From contig JAHHHJ010000001.1 in NCBI GenBank assembly GCA_019359445.1, positions 1 to 64,000 on the forward strand: 64,000 bases of DNA, given 5' to 3'. This DNA comes from Kastovskya adunca ATA6-11-RM4. Lineage in GTDB: Bacteria > Cyanobacteriota > Cyanobacteriia > Cyanobacteriales > Coleofasciculaceae. Of this stretch, positions 25,960 to 35,407 are shown piece after piece (positions within the stretch are counted from its first letter, which is position 1; each line of letters begins with the position of its first letter). Under the pieces are notes generated by a model. That model did no database searches. It had not been told where the DNA came from and saw nothing but the letters and a program-made list of their open reading frames with translations. A program made the position numbers and the translations under genes.

Positions 25960-28344
25960 ATGAGAATTCTCCTGGTAGAGGATAATGAGCCTTTAGCTAA
26001 AGCTTTGGCTTTAGCTTTGAGTGAGCAATACTACGTTGTCGATATCGCCAGGGATGGACAAGAAGCGCTGAGGATTGTGGAAACCTTTCCCTACGATTTG
26101 CTGCTCCTTGATGTCATGCTGCCAAAATTGGATGGGGTGAGCCTTTGTCGGGAACTCCGTACTCGTGGTTATCTACTGCCGATTCTCCTCTTGACAGCAC
26201 GCGATACCAGCACAGACAAAGTCACAGGGTTAGATGCCGGAGCCGACGACTATCTCGTTAAACCCTTTGACTGGGATGAGTTATTGGCTCGGATTCGCAC
26301 CTTACTGCGTCGGGGAAACTGTTCCCAGTCATCCATTCTCACCTGGGGTGAAGTGTCATTAGAGCTGAGCAGTTGTCAAGTCACTTATCAAGACCAGCTT
26401 GTCCCCCTGACGCCCACTGAATACCGCCTGCTAGAGCTATTTATGCGTCATAGCAATCGCGTCTTTAGTTGTGGAGCTATTTTGGAACATCTGTGGTCTT
26501 TTGAAGACCCGCCAGGCGAAGAGACTGTGCGCTCACATATTAAAGGGTTGCGTCGAAAACTCAAATCAGCAGGTGCACCCGTTGATTTAGTGGAGACAGT
26601 CTACGGTTTGGGGTATCGCCTCAAGCCCGAAGCAACGGAGCCAACAGCAACTGAAACCCTCCCTCCTGAGCCTGACACGGCTCCTATCACTCCTCAGATG
26701 TTGATGCCCCAGTCTAGCCGCAAGTCGCAACTCCTGAAAGCCCTGGCTGCGAGTTGGGAACAGCTTAGAGGTGAGGTTTTAAACCAAGTAGCGGTGCTAG
26801 AAGAAGCAGCGATCGCCTATAACTCTGACACCCTCAGCCCAGAACAGCAAAGGCAATCCCTAACAGAGGCTCATAAACTAATCGGGTTATTGGGAACGTT
26901 TGGCTTAGTGCAAGGGTCGCGACTCGCCCGCCAAATCGAAGACTTAGTACGCAGCGACACCTTAACCTCAGCCCAGGTAGAGCAATTAGAGGAATTGGTG
27001 GCAACCTTGCGTTCTGTGGTAGAGCAGCCGATTGCCGAGCCACCCATCCTACAAGCCCTACAAGACACAACAACTCTACCCAAAGAACGCCCATTCCTCT
27101 TAATCGTTGATGATGATCAACAATGGCTTGAGCAATTGCTACAAGAGGCGGCGGGATGGGAAATGGAAGTGCAGAGGGCTACCACCCTCACGTCCGCGAG
27201 ACAGCAAATCGCCCAACGACGTCCAGATGCGATCCTGCTCGACATTTCCTTTGAAAGTGAAACAGAAAATGGTCTTACCCTACTGGCTGACCTGACGACG
27301 TTCACTTCGCAAATCCCCGTGATTATCCTCTCCAACTACGGAGACTTTGCCGACCGACAGTCTGCTGTCCGCTTAGGAGCTTGGGCATTTTTGCAGAAGC
27401 CTATCCCCGTAGAGCAAGTACTGGCGATCGTTACCCAAGCGTTGCAACCCAGCTCAATAACGACGGCAGAGATTTTAGCTGTCGATGATGACCCACAGGT
27501 CTTGGCGGTTTCTAAAACCCTGTTAGAGCCGTGGGGAATGCGGGTGACCACCCTGGAGGATTCTCGACAGTTTTGGGAAACCTTGGAGGAGACTTTACCA
27601 GACTTACTCATTTTGGATGTGGAACTCAATCACCACGATGGTGTTGAGCTGTGTCGGGTGGTACGCAATGACCCCCGCTGGAGTGGGTTGCCAATTTTGT
27701 TTCTGACCGCCCATACTGATTCCGGTATTGTGCAACAGGTATTTGCGGCTGGGGCAGATGATTTTGTTAGCAAACCGATTGTGGGCCCGGAACTGGTGAC
27801 GCGGATTATGATGCGGTTAGAGCGAGTGCGGATGCTACGGCAATTAGCCGAAATTGACCAGTTGACGCAACTCACTAATCGTGCTAAGTCTTCTCAAGAT
27901 TTTGAGAAGTTTCTGGATCAAGCCGCACGGACGGGAGGGATATTTTGTCTGGCGCTGATCGATTTAGATTGCTTTAAACAGGTAAATGACCGTCATGGTC
28001 ATAGTATTGGCGATTCAGTGTTGCGCTGGCTAGGCGGGTTGTTGCGTCGTTCGTTCCGTAGGCGCGAGGACATAGTCTCACGCTGGGGAGGCGAAGAGTT
28101 TGTCATTGGTTTGTACGGTATGAACAAAGCGTCGGTGGCGCGGCGGCTTAATGAAGTACTGGAAATACTGCGCCGAGAGGCATTCACCAATACTAATGAT
28201 GAAAAATTCCAAGTTACCTTTAGTGCGGGAGTCGCTGAATATCCTGAAGATGGGACTACTCTTGAATTGCTATATCGCGCGGCGGACAAGACACTTTACC
28301 AAGCGAAGGAGGCGGGGCGAAATCAAGTTTTGGTTACTAGCTAA
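25960..28344 (+). CDS. Multidomain response regulator: REC-wHTH-Hpt-REC-REC-GGDEF
   Basis: A 794-residue cytoplasmic signalling protein. Receiver 1 (residues 1-117, phospho-Asp51 in LLLLDVML, Lys101) and an OmpR/PhoB winged helix (about 128-222, TPTEYRLLELF, ETVYGLGYR) form a normal DNA-binding regulator. An Hpt domain follows with His305 in EAHKLIGLLGTFG. Receiver 2 has Asp428 (AILLDIS), receiver 3 Asp553 (LLILDVELN). A C-terminal diguanylate cyclase domain has DLDCFKQVNDRHGHSIGD and an intact GGEEF at 710-714. One chain thus combines promoter binding, phosphotransfer and c-di-GMP synthesis. The start is ATG 25960, with a GAAAGG site. It is the first gene of a three-gene set with a hybrid-less kinase and a CheY-like receiver. 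Confidence 0.93.
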   Translation: MRILLVEDNEPLAKALALALSEQYYVVDIARDGQEALRIVETFPYDLLLLDVMLPKLDGVSLCRELRTRGYLLPILLLTARDTSTDKVTGLDAGADDYLVKPFDWDELLARIRTLLRRGNCSQSSILTWGEVSLELSSCQVTYQDQLVPLTPTEYRLLELFMRHSNRVFSCGAILEHLWSFEDPPGEETVRSHIKGLRRKLKSAGAPVDLVETVYGLGYRLKPEATEPTATETLPPEPDTAPITPQMLMPQSSRKSQLLKALAASWEQLRGEVLNQVAVLEEAAIAYNSDTLSPEQQRQSLTEAHKLIGLLGTFGLVQGSRLARQIEDLVRSDTLTSAQVEQLEELVATLRSVVEQPIAEPPILQALQDTTTLPKERPFLLIVDDDQQWLEQLLQEAAGWEMEVQRATTLTSARQQIAQRRPDAILLDISFESETENGLTLLADLTTFTSQIPVIILSNYGDFADRQSAVRLGAWAFLQKPIPVEQVLAIVTQALQPSSITTAEILAVDDDPQVLAVSKTLLEPWGMRVTTLEDSRQFWETLEETLPDLLILDVELNHHDGVELCRVVRNDPRWSGLPILFLTAHTDSGIVQQVFAAGADDFVSKPIVGPELVTRIMMRLERVRMLRQLAEIDQLTQLTNRAKSSQDFEKFLDQAARTGGIFCLALIDLDCFKQVNDRHGHSIGDSVLRWLGGLLRRSFRRREDIVSRWGGEEFVIGLYGMNKASVARRLNEVLEILRREAFTNTNDEKFQVTFSAGVAEYPEDGTTLELLYRAADKTLYQAKEAGRNQVLVTS

Positions 28345-28372
28345 GGATTCAATAGGCAAATAAGCTGCAGCT

Positions 28373-28426
28373 AATCAGGAAAGAATTGTCACCACGATTA
28401 ATCAGGAAAGAATTGTCACCACGATT
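28373..28426. repeat. Perfect 27-bp tandem duplication
   Basis: AATCAGGAAAGAATTGTCAC followed by CACGATT is repeated exactly twice (28373-28399 and 28400-28426). It lies in the 105-bp spacer between the hybrid regulator and the multi-PAS kinase. Each copy carries a purine-rich AGGAAAG that could affect ribosome entry or binding of a regulator. It looks like a recent duplication. Confidence 0.9.
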
Positions 28427-28449
28427 CAACACTTACCTAAAATCTCTCG

Positions 28450-31400
28450 GTGAATAACATGATTTATTGTGATTCTAGTTATTTTGGGCAAGTAGGGGGC
28501 TGGTTGCCTATTGCGGTTGCGGGGTTGTGGGCGATCGCCTTCTCCATTGTCGGCATATTAATCTATTCCAATCAACGATCAGCTCTGCCCAGGCGATTGG
28601 CACAATTGCAGGCGACAAATGTTGTGCTAATGCAGGCATTAACTAGTTATTCGCGATCGCAAACCACTTTACAACAAGACAAATTACAGCTAGAACAGCG
28701 ATTGGCAGAGCTTTCTACCCAAGTTCTCCAAATCGCTAAATTCTTATTTTTAGAGGCTGAACCTACTCAGGGACAGGAAAGTCAATCCTTATTGCACGCT
28801 GTAACGACAGCGATTAACTCTGGGGAAACCTTGCTCCGAGAAGAAATTGAGATTGACCTTGGCGATGGCAAACGGAAAACTTTCCTTAACTCTGCTGTCC
28901 CCTTGCGAAATGAAAATCAAGAAGTCATCGGGGCAATCTTAGTCAATCAAGATATCACCGAGCAACAACTTGTTGAGAAAGCTTTTTGGGAAAATCAGTT
29001 ATTGATTCAGCGCATTGCTGAAGCAATGCCAGCCATTTTGTACCTCCATGACTTAGTGGAAGGGCGCAATATCTATAGCAATCATCAAATCTCCGAGATT
29101 CTCGGCTATTCGCCCCACGAGGTGCAGCAGATGGGTTCAGAGCTGATGGCGGTACTCCTCCATCCTGATGATCGAGCAACCGTGTTTGCGGCGGGTAAAC
29201 AACTGGCAACGGTTTCAGAGGGAACCGTTGTAGAAGTTGAGTATCGGATGCGACATGCCAATGGCGAGTGGCGCTGGCTTCATAGTCGAGATATTGTCTT
29301 CACCCGCAATGGGGAGAATTTGCCGCAACAGATTGTCGGCGTGGCGGCGGATATTACGGCGAACAAGCAGCGAGAAGCGCAAATCCAGTTTCAAGTTTCG
29401 CTTTTAGAGCAAGTGCGTAATGCGGTGATTGCGACGGATTTGGAGGGAAATATTACTTATTGGAACCATTTTGCGGAAACGCTTTATCAATGGAAAGCCG
29501 AAGAGGTTTTGGGTAAAGCGATTGGTGAGCTGCTCCTCCCGATTGGAGAGCAGGAACTAGTAGCAGCAGCAGAAGTTATGAGCCGTCTTCGCTACAAACG
29601 TTGGGAAGGGGAGTTTACAGTTCGCCGTAAAGATGGAAGTACGTTTCCTGCCTATGTTGTTGATTCCACGATTCACAATAGTCAGGGGCAGCCAATTGGT
29701 TATGTGGCGGTGAGTATTGATATCACTGCTGCTAAATGCTCAGAGCAGGAGTTAAAACAATACCGCGATCGCCTAGAAGAATTGGTGGTAGAACGTACTG
29801 TTGCCTTAACCAAAACTAATCAACAACTCCAACAGGAAATTTGCGATCGCATCGCCACTGAAACGGCACTCCAACAGAGTGAATATCGCTTCTACACTCT
29901 GGCGAAAGTCTCTCCCGTTGGCATCTTTCGTACCGATGTTTGGGGAAATTGCCTATACGTAAATGCTCGCTGGTGCAAGATGACGGGGCTGACTCTAGCA
30001 GAGATACTAAAACAAAATTGGGTAAGGGCATTCCATCCTGAAGACCAGAAGAGGGTTTTTGCCGCCTGGAACCAAGCCGTGCAGGAGAACGCCCCCTTTC
30101 AAGCTGAAGGTCGGTTGCAGCAACCGGATGGGACGATTGTGTGGGTGCTGGCGCAGGTGGCAACTGAACGTCAAGATGTGGCGGATGTCAGCGGTGACTA
30201 CGTGGGGACAATCACCGACATTACAGAGCGTAAGCAAGCAGAAATAGCGATCGCAGAAAGTGCCAAGCGCTGGCAAATGATTGTCGAAACTATTGGCGAA
30301 GGGATCACCCTCAGCGATGAAACCGGGCAATTTGCTGTTTTTAATTCCCACATTCAACAAATCACAGGCTACACCCAGGAGCAAGCAAACCGTTGTCCTG
30401 ATTTTCTGGCGCTACTCTACCCGGATTTCCCAGCTTATAGGCAAGCCCGACTCCAGCTCCAGAAGACGATCCGGCAGGAGGGATGCCGCAACGTTGAAAC
30501 GACGATTTGTAATGCTCAGGGTGTGCAGAGAACGCTGCTCGTTTCCACCTCACTGATGCAGTCTGACAATAAACTCTGGTTCTTAAGTGCTTACCGAGAC
30601 ATTACCCTTCGCAATCAGGTGCAGGAGGCGCTTTGGGAAAGTGAAGCGAGGTATTGCTCTTTAACAAATGACGTTCTCGATAATTCAGCCGTTGGCATTT
30701 TGATTTTGGATGCGGAGTTTCGCATTGTCTGGATTAACACGGCGCTAGAAAGCTTCTTTGGTTGGGATCGCGAGAATGTGGTGGGGGAGGATAAGCGACA
30801 GCTCCTTCGTAACCAGATGGAGCCGCTATTTGCTTCCCCAGAGGAATTTATCTCAAAGGTGTTGGCAACTTATGAAAATAATACCGAGATTGAAAATTTT
30901 GAGTTCCACGTTCTCCAGAGTGAAAATTGCACCGAACGCTGGCTAGAACACTGGAGTCAACCGATCCAATCGGGGCTTTATGCGGGGGGACGTATTGAGC
31001 AGTACACCGACATTACCGAACGCAAACAAGCGGAGGTCGTCCTGCGTGAAAGTGAGGAACGCTATCGTCGTCTGGTAGAAATGTCCCCAGAAGCGATCGT
31101 TGTTTATTGTCAGGGGAAATATGTGTATATCAATGCAGCAGGAGCGCAACTGCTCGGCGCGGCAAATAGCGAGGAATTGATCGGCAAACCAGTCTTGGAT
31201 TTAGTGCATCCTGAGGATCGAGCGTTCATTAAGTCTCGAATTCAACAAACTGAAGAGCAAGAAAAACCGACACCCCTCAGACAATTTAGGCTGGTTCGCC
31301 TAGATGGGCAAGTCAGGGATGTTGAGGCAGCAGGAATCCCCATTACATACCAGGGTAAGCCAGCCGGACAAGCGATCGTTCGTGATATTAGCGATCGCAA

Positions 31401-32871
31401 ACACGCTGAAGCTCTACTCGCCGAGAGTGAAGAACGCTATCGCGTCGTCTCAGAGCAAATATCTGACTTTGCCTATGCCCTTTGCATTACGCCTGATGGT
31501 AAGGTGACAGTCGATTGGATCACTGACGCCTTTAGCCGCATCTCTGGTTTAACGCCACAAAAACTCAAGCAGTTTAATAACTGGAAAAAACTCATTCATC
31601 CCAACGACCTTCCCCTCGTCCTACAGCGGATGCAACGGCTTTTTAACGGTCAACCGGAGGTGAGCGATTACCGCATCATTACTGAAAGTGGTGCGGTGCG
31701 TTGGCTGCGGAATTATAGCCACCCGGTGCGTTGCGATCTCCAAAACCACTGTCTCCTCATCTATGGTGCCGCCCAAGATATCACCGAGAAAAAACAAGCA
31801 GAGGAAGCCCGCCAAGAAAGTGAGGAACGTTTCCGTAAAATCTTTGCCGACGCCCCGATTGGTATCGCCTTAGGTTCCCCGGAAGGTGAGATAGCTCACG
31901 TCAACTCTGCCCTTTGCCAGATGTTGGGATATACAGAACAAGAAGTAATCGGGCATGATTTTCGGGAGTTTAGCTTTCCTGAAGACTTGGAAGCAGAAGA
32001 GTTACTTATTGAGCAAATTCTACACAGAGAAATCTCTTCCTATCAGATAGAGAAACGTTTCATCAAAAAGAATGGCGACTTGTTCTGGAGTAATCTCACC
32101 TGCGGTTCCATCCTTGACCACAATGGGAATATTATTTATGGATTGGAAATGGTTGAGGATATTACAGAGCGCAAGCACATCGAACGCATGAAGGAGGAGT
32201 TTATCTCTGTCGTCAGTCATGAACTCCGCACTCCCCTGACTTCCCTACGTGGTGCTTTAGGATTAATGACCAGTGGGCGTCTGGGCACACTCACCAAAAA
32301 TGGTGAACGCCTGCTGAATTTGGCGGTTGCGGATACTGAGCGCCTGGTGCGTCTGGTGAATGACATTCTGGATGTCGAACGCCTCAAGTCAGGAAAACTA
32401 GCGCTGAAGCTCCAGGCAATTCCGGTGACGAACTTGATGCAGCAGGGGGCAGATATTGTGCAGCCCCTAGCCGAGAACGCAGGTATTACCCTCAGGGTTG
32501 TTCCTCTGACTGCGACTGTTTGGGCAGATAGCGATCGCATTATTCAGACTCTGACCAACTTACTCAGTAATGCCATTAAATTTTCCCCAAATGGCAGTAC
32601 AGTATCTGTCAGTGCTAAAGCCGATGGCGATCGCATCCTCTTCCAAGTTACAGACCAAGGACGTGGCATTCCCGCCGAGCAACTGGATAGTATATTTGAG
32701 CGCTTTTCCCAGGTAGATGCTTCCGATTCGCGTACTTACGGCGGGACAGGCTTAGGGTTAGCCATCTGCCGGAGTATCGTGCAGCAGCATGGCGGATGCA
32801 TCTGGGTCGAAAGCACTCTCCAAGCAGGTAGTACTTTTTACTTCACCTTACCCATGCCGCCATCTGCTTAA
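28450..32871 (+). CDS. Large multi-PAS sensor histidine kinase
   Basis: A 1,473-residue kinase. One membrane helix lies near residues 18-40 (WLPIAVAGLWAIAFSIVGIL), so the sensor part is cytoplasmic. Eight to nine PAS/PAC units follow, each ending in a DIT(E/A)RK-type linker (for example near residues 305, 430, 595, 725, 865, 985, 1120 and 1245), with a coiled coil near 435-470. The kinase core has the phospho-acceptor His1257 in FISVVSHELRTPLTSLRG, N box NLLSNAIKFSPNGS, G1 DQGRGIPAEQL, and G2 YGGTGLGLAI, all intact. No receiver is attached, so it probably signals to the flanking regulators. The GTG at 28450 or ATG at 28459 starts it. Confidence 0.93.
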   Translation: MNNMIYCDSSYFGQVGGWLPIAVAGLWAIAFSIVGILIYSNQRSALPRRLAQLQATNVVLMQALTSYSRSQTTLQQDKLQLEQRLAELSTQVLQIAKFLFLEAEPTQGQESQSLLHAVTTAINSGETLLREEIEIDLGDGKRKTFLNSAVPLRNENQEVIGAILVNQDITEQQLVEKAFWENQLLIQRIAEAMPAILYLHDLVEGRNIYSNHQISEILGYSPHEVQQMGSELMAVLLHPDDRATVFAAGKQLATVSEGTVVEVEYRMRHANGEWRWLHSRDIVFTRNGENLPQQIVGVAADITANKQREAQIQFQVSLLEQVRNAVIATDLEGNITYWNHFAETLYQWKAEEVLGKAIGELLLPIGEQELVAAAEVMSRLRYKRWEGEFTVRRKDGSTFPAYVVDSTIHNSQGQPIGYVAVSIDITAAKCSEQELKQYRDRLEELVVERTVALTKTNQQLQQEICDRIATETALQQSEYRFYTLAKVSPVGIFRTDVWGNCLYVNARWCKMTGLTLAEILKQNWVRAFHPEDQKRVFAAWNQAVQENAPFQAEGRLQQPDGTIVWVLAQVATERQDVADVSGDYVGTITDITERKQAEIAIAESAKRWQMIVETIGEGITLSDETGQFAVFNSHIQQITGYTQEQANRCPDFLALLYPDFPAYRQARLQLQKTIRQEGCRNVETTICNAQGVQRTLLVSTSLMQSDNKLWFLSAYRDITLRNQVQEALWESEARYCSLTNDVLDNSAVGILILDAEFRIVWINTALESFFGWDRENVVGEDKRQLLRNQMEPLFASPEEFISKVLATYENNTEIENFEFHVLQSENCTERWLEHWSQPIQSGLYAGGRIEQYTDITERKQAEVVLRESEERYRRLVEMSPEAIVVYCQGKYVYINAAGAQLLGAANSEELIGKPVLDLVHPEDRAFIKSRIQQTEEQEKPTPLRQFRLVRLDGQVRDVEAAGIPITYQGKPAGQAIVRDISDRKHAEALLAESEERYRVVSEQISDFAYALCITPDGKVTVDWITDAFSRISGLTPQKLKQFNNWKKLIHPNDLPLVLQRMQRLFNGQPEVSDYRIITESGAVRWLRNYSHPVRCDLQNHCLLIYGAAQDITEKKQAEEARQESEERFRKIFADAPIGIALGSPEGEIAHVNSALCQMLGYTEQEVIGHDFREFSFPEDLEAEELLIEQILHREISSYQIEKRFIKKNGDLFWSNLTCGSILDHNGNIIYGLEMVEDITERKHIERMKEEFISVVSHELRTPLTSLRGALGLMTSGRLGTLTKNGERLLNLAVADTERLVRLVNDILDVERLKSGKLALKLQAIPVTNLMQQGADIVQPLAENAGITLRVVPLTATVWADSDRIIQTLTNLLSNAIKFSPNGSTVSVSAKADGDRILFQVTDQGRGIPAEQLDSIFERFSQVDASDSRTYGGTGLGLAICRSIVQQHGGCIWVESTLQAGSTFYFTLPMPPSA

Positions 32872-32918
32872 TCTATCTCTTTTCCATCAGCCCTCCCTAG
32901 TTCAGGAGGTTAAAGGCA

Positions 32919-33299
32919 ATGAGTGTCAAGCGCATTCTCATTATTGATGACGAACCAAGTATCCGGCATGTTATTCAGCTGACTTTAGAGACGATGGCAG
33001 ACTGGGAGGTATTAACCGCCAGTTCTGGTCGAGAAGGTTTAGTGATCGCCAAAGCCGAACAACCTGACGCTATCTTGCTAGACATTATGATGCCTGATGT
33101 TGATGGAACCGCGACATTAGCCAATCTACAAGCCAGTAAAAGTACACAGCACATCCCTGTATTTTTATTAACTGCAAAGGTAAGATTCGGTGATGAACAG
33201 GCGTTTAAACACTCAGGAGCCACGGCGGTGATTGCCAAGCCATTTAATCCATTGACCTTAGCCGCAGAGATTGCTAAAACCTTGGGATGGAAATTATAA
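32919..33299 (+). CDS. Single-domain response regulator (CheY-like)
   Basis: A 126-residue receiver with no output domain. The acid pocket IIDDEPS near residues 8-14, phospho-acceptor Asp in AILLDIMMPDVDG (about residue 55), Thr in FLLTAKV, and Lys in VIAKPFNP are all present. It follows the kinase by 47 bp with a good AGGAGG site (32904-32909) and is almost surely co-transcribed. It could shuttle phosphate between the kinase and the Hpt of the first gene's product, or act on a motor or enzyme. Confidence 0.93.
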   Translation: MSVKRILIIDDEPSIRHVIQLTLETMADWEVLTASSGREGLVIAKAEQPDAILLDIMMPDVDGTATLANLQASKSTQHIPVFLLTAKVRFGDEQAFKHSGATAVIAKPFNPLTLAAEIAKTLGWKL

Positions 33300-33664
33300 A
33301 CTCAACAAAAACGCATCTGGGGCTAGTAATCGTCAAATCCTATAAAATTTCCGAAAAATAGCCGTAGTTTTATCTACTTCACCCCCCTGCTAGAGATAAA
33401 TTTTTGCATTTGTCCTGTCTAAATTTGAAAATAAAAAATTTACTATCCCTGATTGATTATTACCGCCTACTTACTTACACGCCTATCAACTATTCACAAG
33501 TGATTTATAACGGCTATATTCTGATTGCTATCGGCTTAAGAAGACCTTATAGGTAGTAATTTATCAAATCAATATAATTTAATCATTAGTTTCAACTTAT
33601 TCACAAGTTATTCATACTTATGCTCTAATCTCAAACCAATGTCAGATTGTGAGAACTTGTTTAT

Positions 33665-33797
33665 TAGACCTCTTGCAAAAATGTACCAGACCCCTCCCCA
33701 ACCCTCCCCTTACTAAGGGGAGGGGGCAAGATTTCAAGTCTCCCCCCTTAATAAGGGGGGATTAAGGGGGGTCTATTCGACTTATGCAAGAGGTCTA
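33665..33797. mobile_element. Non-coding MITE-like element with 13-bp terminal inverted repeats
   Basis: TAGACCTCTTGCA (33665-33677) and TGCAAGAGGTCTA (33785-33797) are perfect inverted ends of a 133-bp unit. Inside are two nested palindromes, CCCTCCCCTT/AAGGGGAGGG and CCCCCCTTAATAAGGGGGG, and no reading frame. If the ends are AGACC...GGTCT, an ATT may be duplicated on both sides. The rest of 33300-33898 is AT-rich and has no gene. Confidence 0.7.
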
Positions 33798-33898
33798 TTG
33801 CTGCCCTGCTGGTTTAGAAAACTTTGTTAGCAGTAAAACAGATAATCAGCGGACAGAAAACCTTATTCTGATTTTTGCTCGTATCGAGGAGGGCTTCT

Positions 33899-34486
33899 AT
33901 GGATTTGGGAAAAACCATTGAGCAGATGGCAATGTCTTCCCTTGCCAAACTAGGATTGGCTTGGTGGGTAAAAGTTAGCACTAAGTTTCCTCGTTGCACC
34001 TACTATCTTGGTCTTTTTGTCAGTGCCAAAGAAGCAAAATTGGCCCAATCAAGTTATCTTGAAAGGCTAGAGAACGAAGGTGCAACAGGTAGCACAATGG
34101 AAATTGTCCGTTGTCAACCCAAAGGCTTCAGTGATATTGAAAAAAATGAGAGTGGAGTCACTCCGTTATCAAATTTTCTTGATTTGATCCTGCCAATTAT
34201 CAATGAAGAAATCGAGAATGTCTTAGAAACCTATCCCGATCATTTTTGTCAAAGCTTTTTTGCTATTCCTCAATGGTATGGCAAATTAGTGACTTACGTG
34301 CTTCCTAAAATTCCCCGCGTTGGCATTGTCATTGAAAATCCGTCAAAATCTCTGGCTCCACAAAAAATTCCTACCTCTTCCTTAGAATTTCGACTAGATG
34401 TGGAATCATGGGTTCGTTCTGGAATTCAGCTCATTTGCCAAGAGAACTTTAATCCTCTACTACTTCACTCAACTCAGAAACTTTAA
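33899..34486 (+). CDS. DUF1816 domain protein with C-terminal extension
   Basis: A 195-residue protein. The N-terminal ~85 residues match the cyanobacterial DUF1816 family: LAKLGLAWWVKVSTKFPRCT, YYLGLFVSAKEAKLAQSSYL and ENEGATGSTMEIVRCQPKGF. The role of DUF1816 is unknown, though members are often linked with phycobilisome-type proteins by resemblance. The remaining ~110 residues (FLDLILPIINEEIENVLETY onward) make this longer than usual members and are unrecognised. GAGGAGGG (33886-33893) lies 5 bp before the ATG at 33899, preferred over the upstream in-frame codon at 33875. A MITE-like element ends about 100 bp upstream. Confidence 0.82.
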   Translation: MDLGKTIEQMAMSSLAKLGLAWWVKVSTKFPRCTYYLGLFVSAKEAKLAQSSYLERLENEGATGSTMEIVRCQPKGFSDIEKNESGVTPLSNFLDLILPIINEEIENVLETYPDHFCQSFFAIPQWYGKLVTYVLPKIPRVGIVIENPSKSLAPQKIPTSSLEFRLDVESWVRSGIQLICQENFNPLLLHSTQKL

Positions 34487-34544
34487 TCAATGATTTGGCA
34501 TTGTAAGCCTAACGGAGGCTGTCTCTAAAGAATTGTAAATCCCT

Positions 34545-34693
34545 GGAGATCCCCCTCGCATCCCCCTCGGAGATCCCCCTCCCGTCCCCCTTAAAAAGGG
34601 GGAAGCCAGAAGAGGCTTCGCCTTTGATATCACGGGGGACTTCCAAGAGAGTTTGTTCCCCCCTTTTTAAGGGGGGCTAGGGGGGATCTATCC
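34545..34693. repeat. GC-skewed palindromic repeat cluster
   Basis: GGAGATCCCCCTC occurs twice (34545 and 34569). Two palindromes follow, CCCCCTTAAAAAGGGGG (34586-34602) and CCCCCCTTTTTAAGGGGGG (34658-34676), then GGGGGGATC as an inverted match to the left end. This resembles the widespread cyanobacterial CCCCCTTTTTAAGGGGG elements. Non-coding; it fills most of the 34487-34784 gap. Confidence 0.7.
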
Positions 34694-34784
34694 AATCCGC
34701 AGACTAATAAGAGTCTTGAGTAGAGCCTTTAACTGGTAAGTTTGAGAGGTATTCCCATTCCCAACGAGACTCTCTTTCCCAAAC

Positions 34785-35165
34785 ATGCCATCGGTTAAAC
34801 ACCCCCGGCTAGATTTCTCCGCGATCCTCCTTGTTATGGCATGTTTGGGGCTAGCTAGTCAGTACTCCATTGCCCAACAGGTTCCTCCGAATTTGAGCGC
34901 TCCAACAACTCAGGCGGAGACTATTATTCTGGGTCAACCCTGCGAAAATACTTATGTAGTAGTGATTCCCGCCTCTGACCCTAAAATTTTGGACAAAGTC
35001 AAGCCCTATAGACCCCTAGCATTTCTCACCAACTCGCGGTTGGGTTGGTATGTGCAAGCTGGCTCTTTTAGCGATCGCGCCCTCGCCGAGTCTCTGAGCT
35101 ATCAGTTACGCTCAGTAAATCTGGATGCACGCGTAGCGTATCTCCCCGTGCGTTGTCAGCGTTAG
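34785..35165 (+). CDS. Exported SPOR-like domain protein
   Basis: A 126-residue protein with an N-terminal signal peptide (ILLVMACLGLASQYSIAQ, cleavage after AQ/IAQ). The C-terminal half has a SPOR-like pattern: LGWYVQAGSFSDRALAESLS followed by YQLRSVNLDARVAYLP. SPOR domains bind denuded peptidoglycan glycan strands. A preceding beta segment (ENTYVVVIPASDP) and two Cys residues (GQPCENT, VRCQR) may form a disulfide. The family is a call by pattern and the protein is small. It lies 242 bp upstream of the FecR gene on the same strand. Confidence 0.7.
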   Translation: MPSVKHPRLDFSAILLVMACLGLASQYSIAQQVPPNLSAPTTQAETIILGQPCENTYVVVIPASDPKILDKVKPYRPLAFLTNSRLGWYVQAGSFSDRALAESLSYQLRSVNLDARVAYLPVRCQR

Positions 35166-35407
35166 GAGAGGGAGGATTAGGGAGGGGAATAGCTTTTAAT
35201 TTAGGTGTTGAGGAGAATCTTTTTTTCTCTCCCCTGCGGCTTTGCCGATTTAACAATAAGTAATGGAATGTAGTTAATAGCAGGTGGGAAGGCAAAACAT
35301 CGCTAGGTGACTGCCAAATTCAGAATTGTCACCTATCGTTAACTTGGAAAAACCATTGCTGTGATAAACCAGGCATAAACATTTAACCGCTTTACCCAGA
35401 GGTTGTA

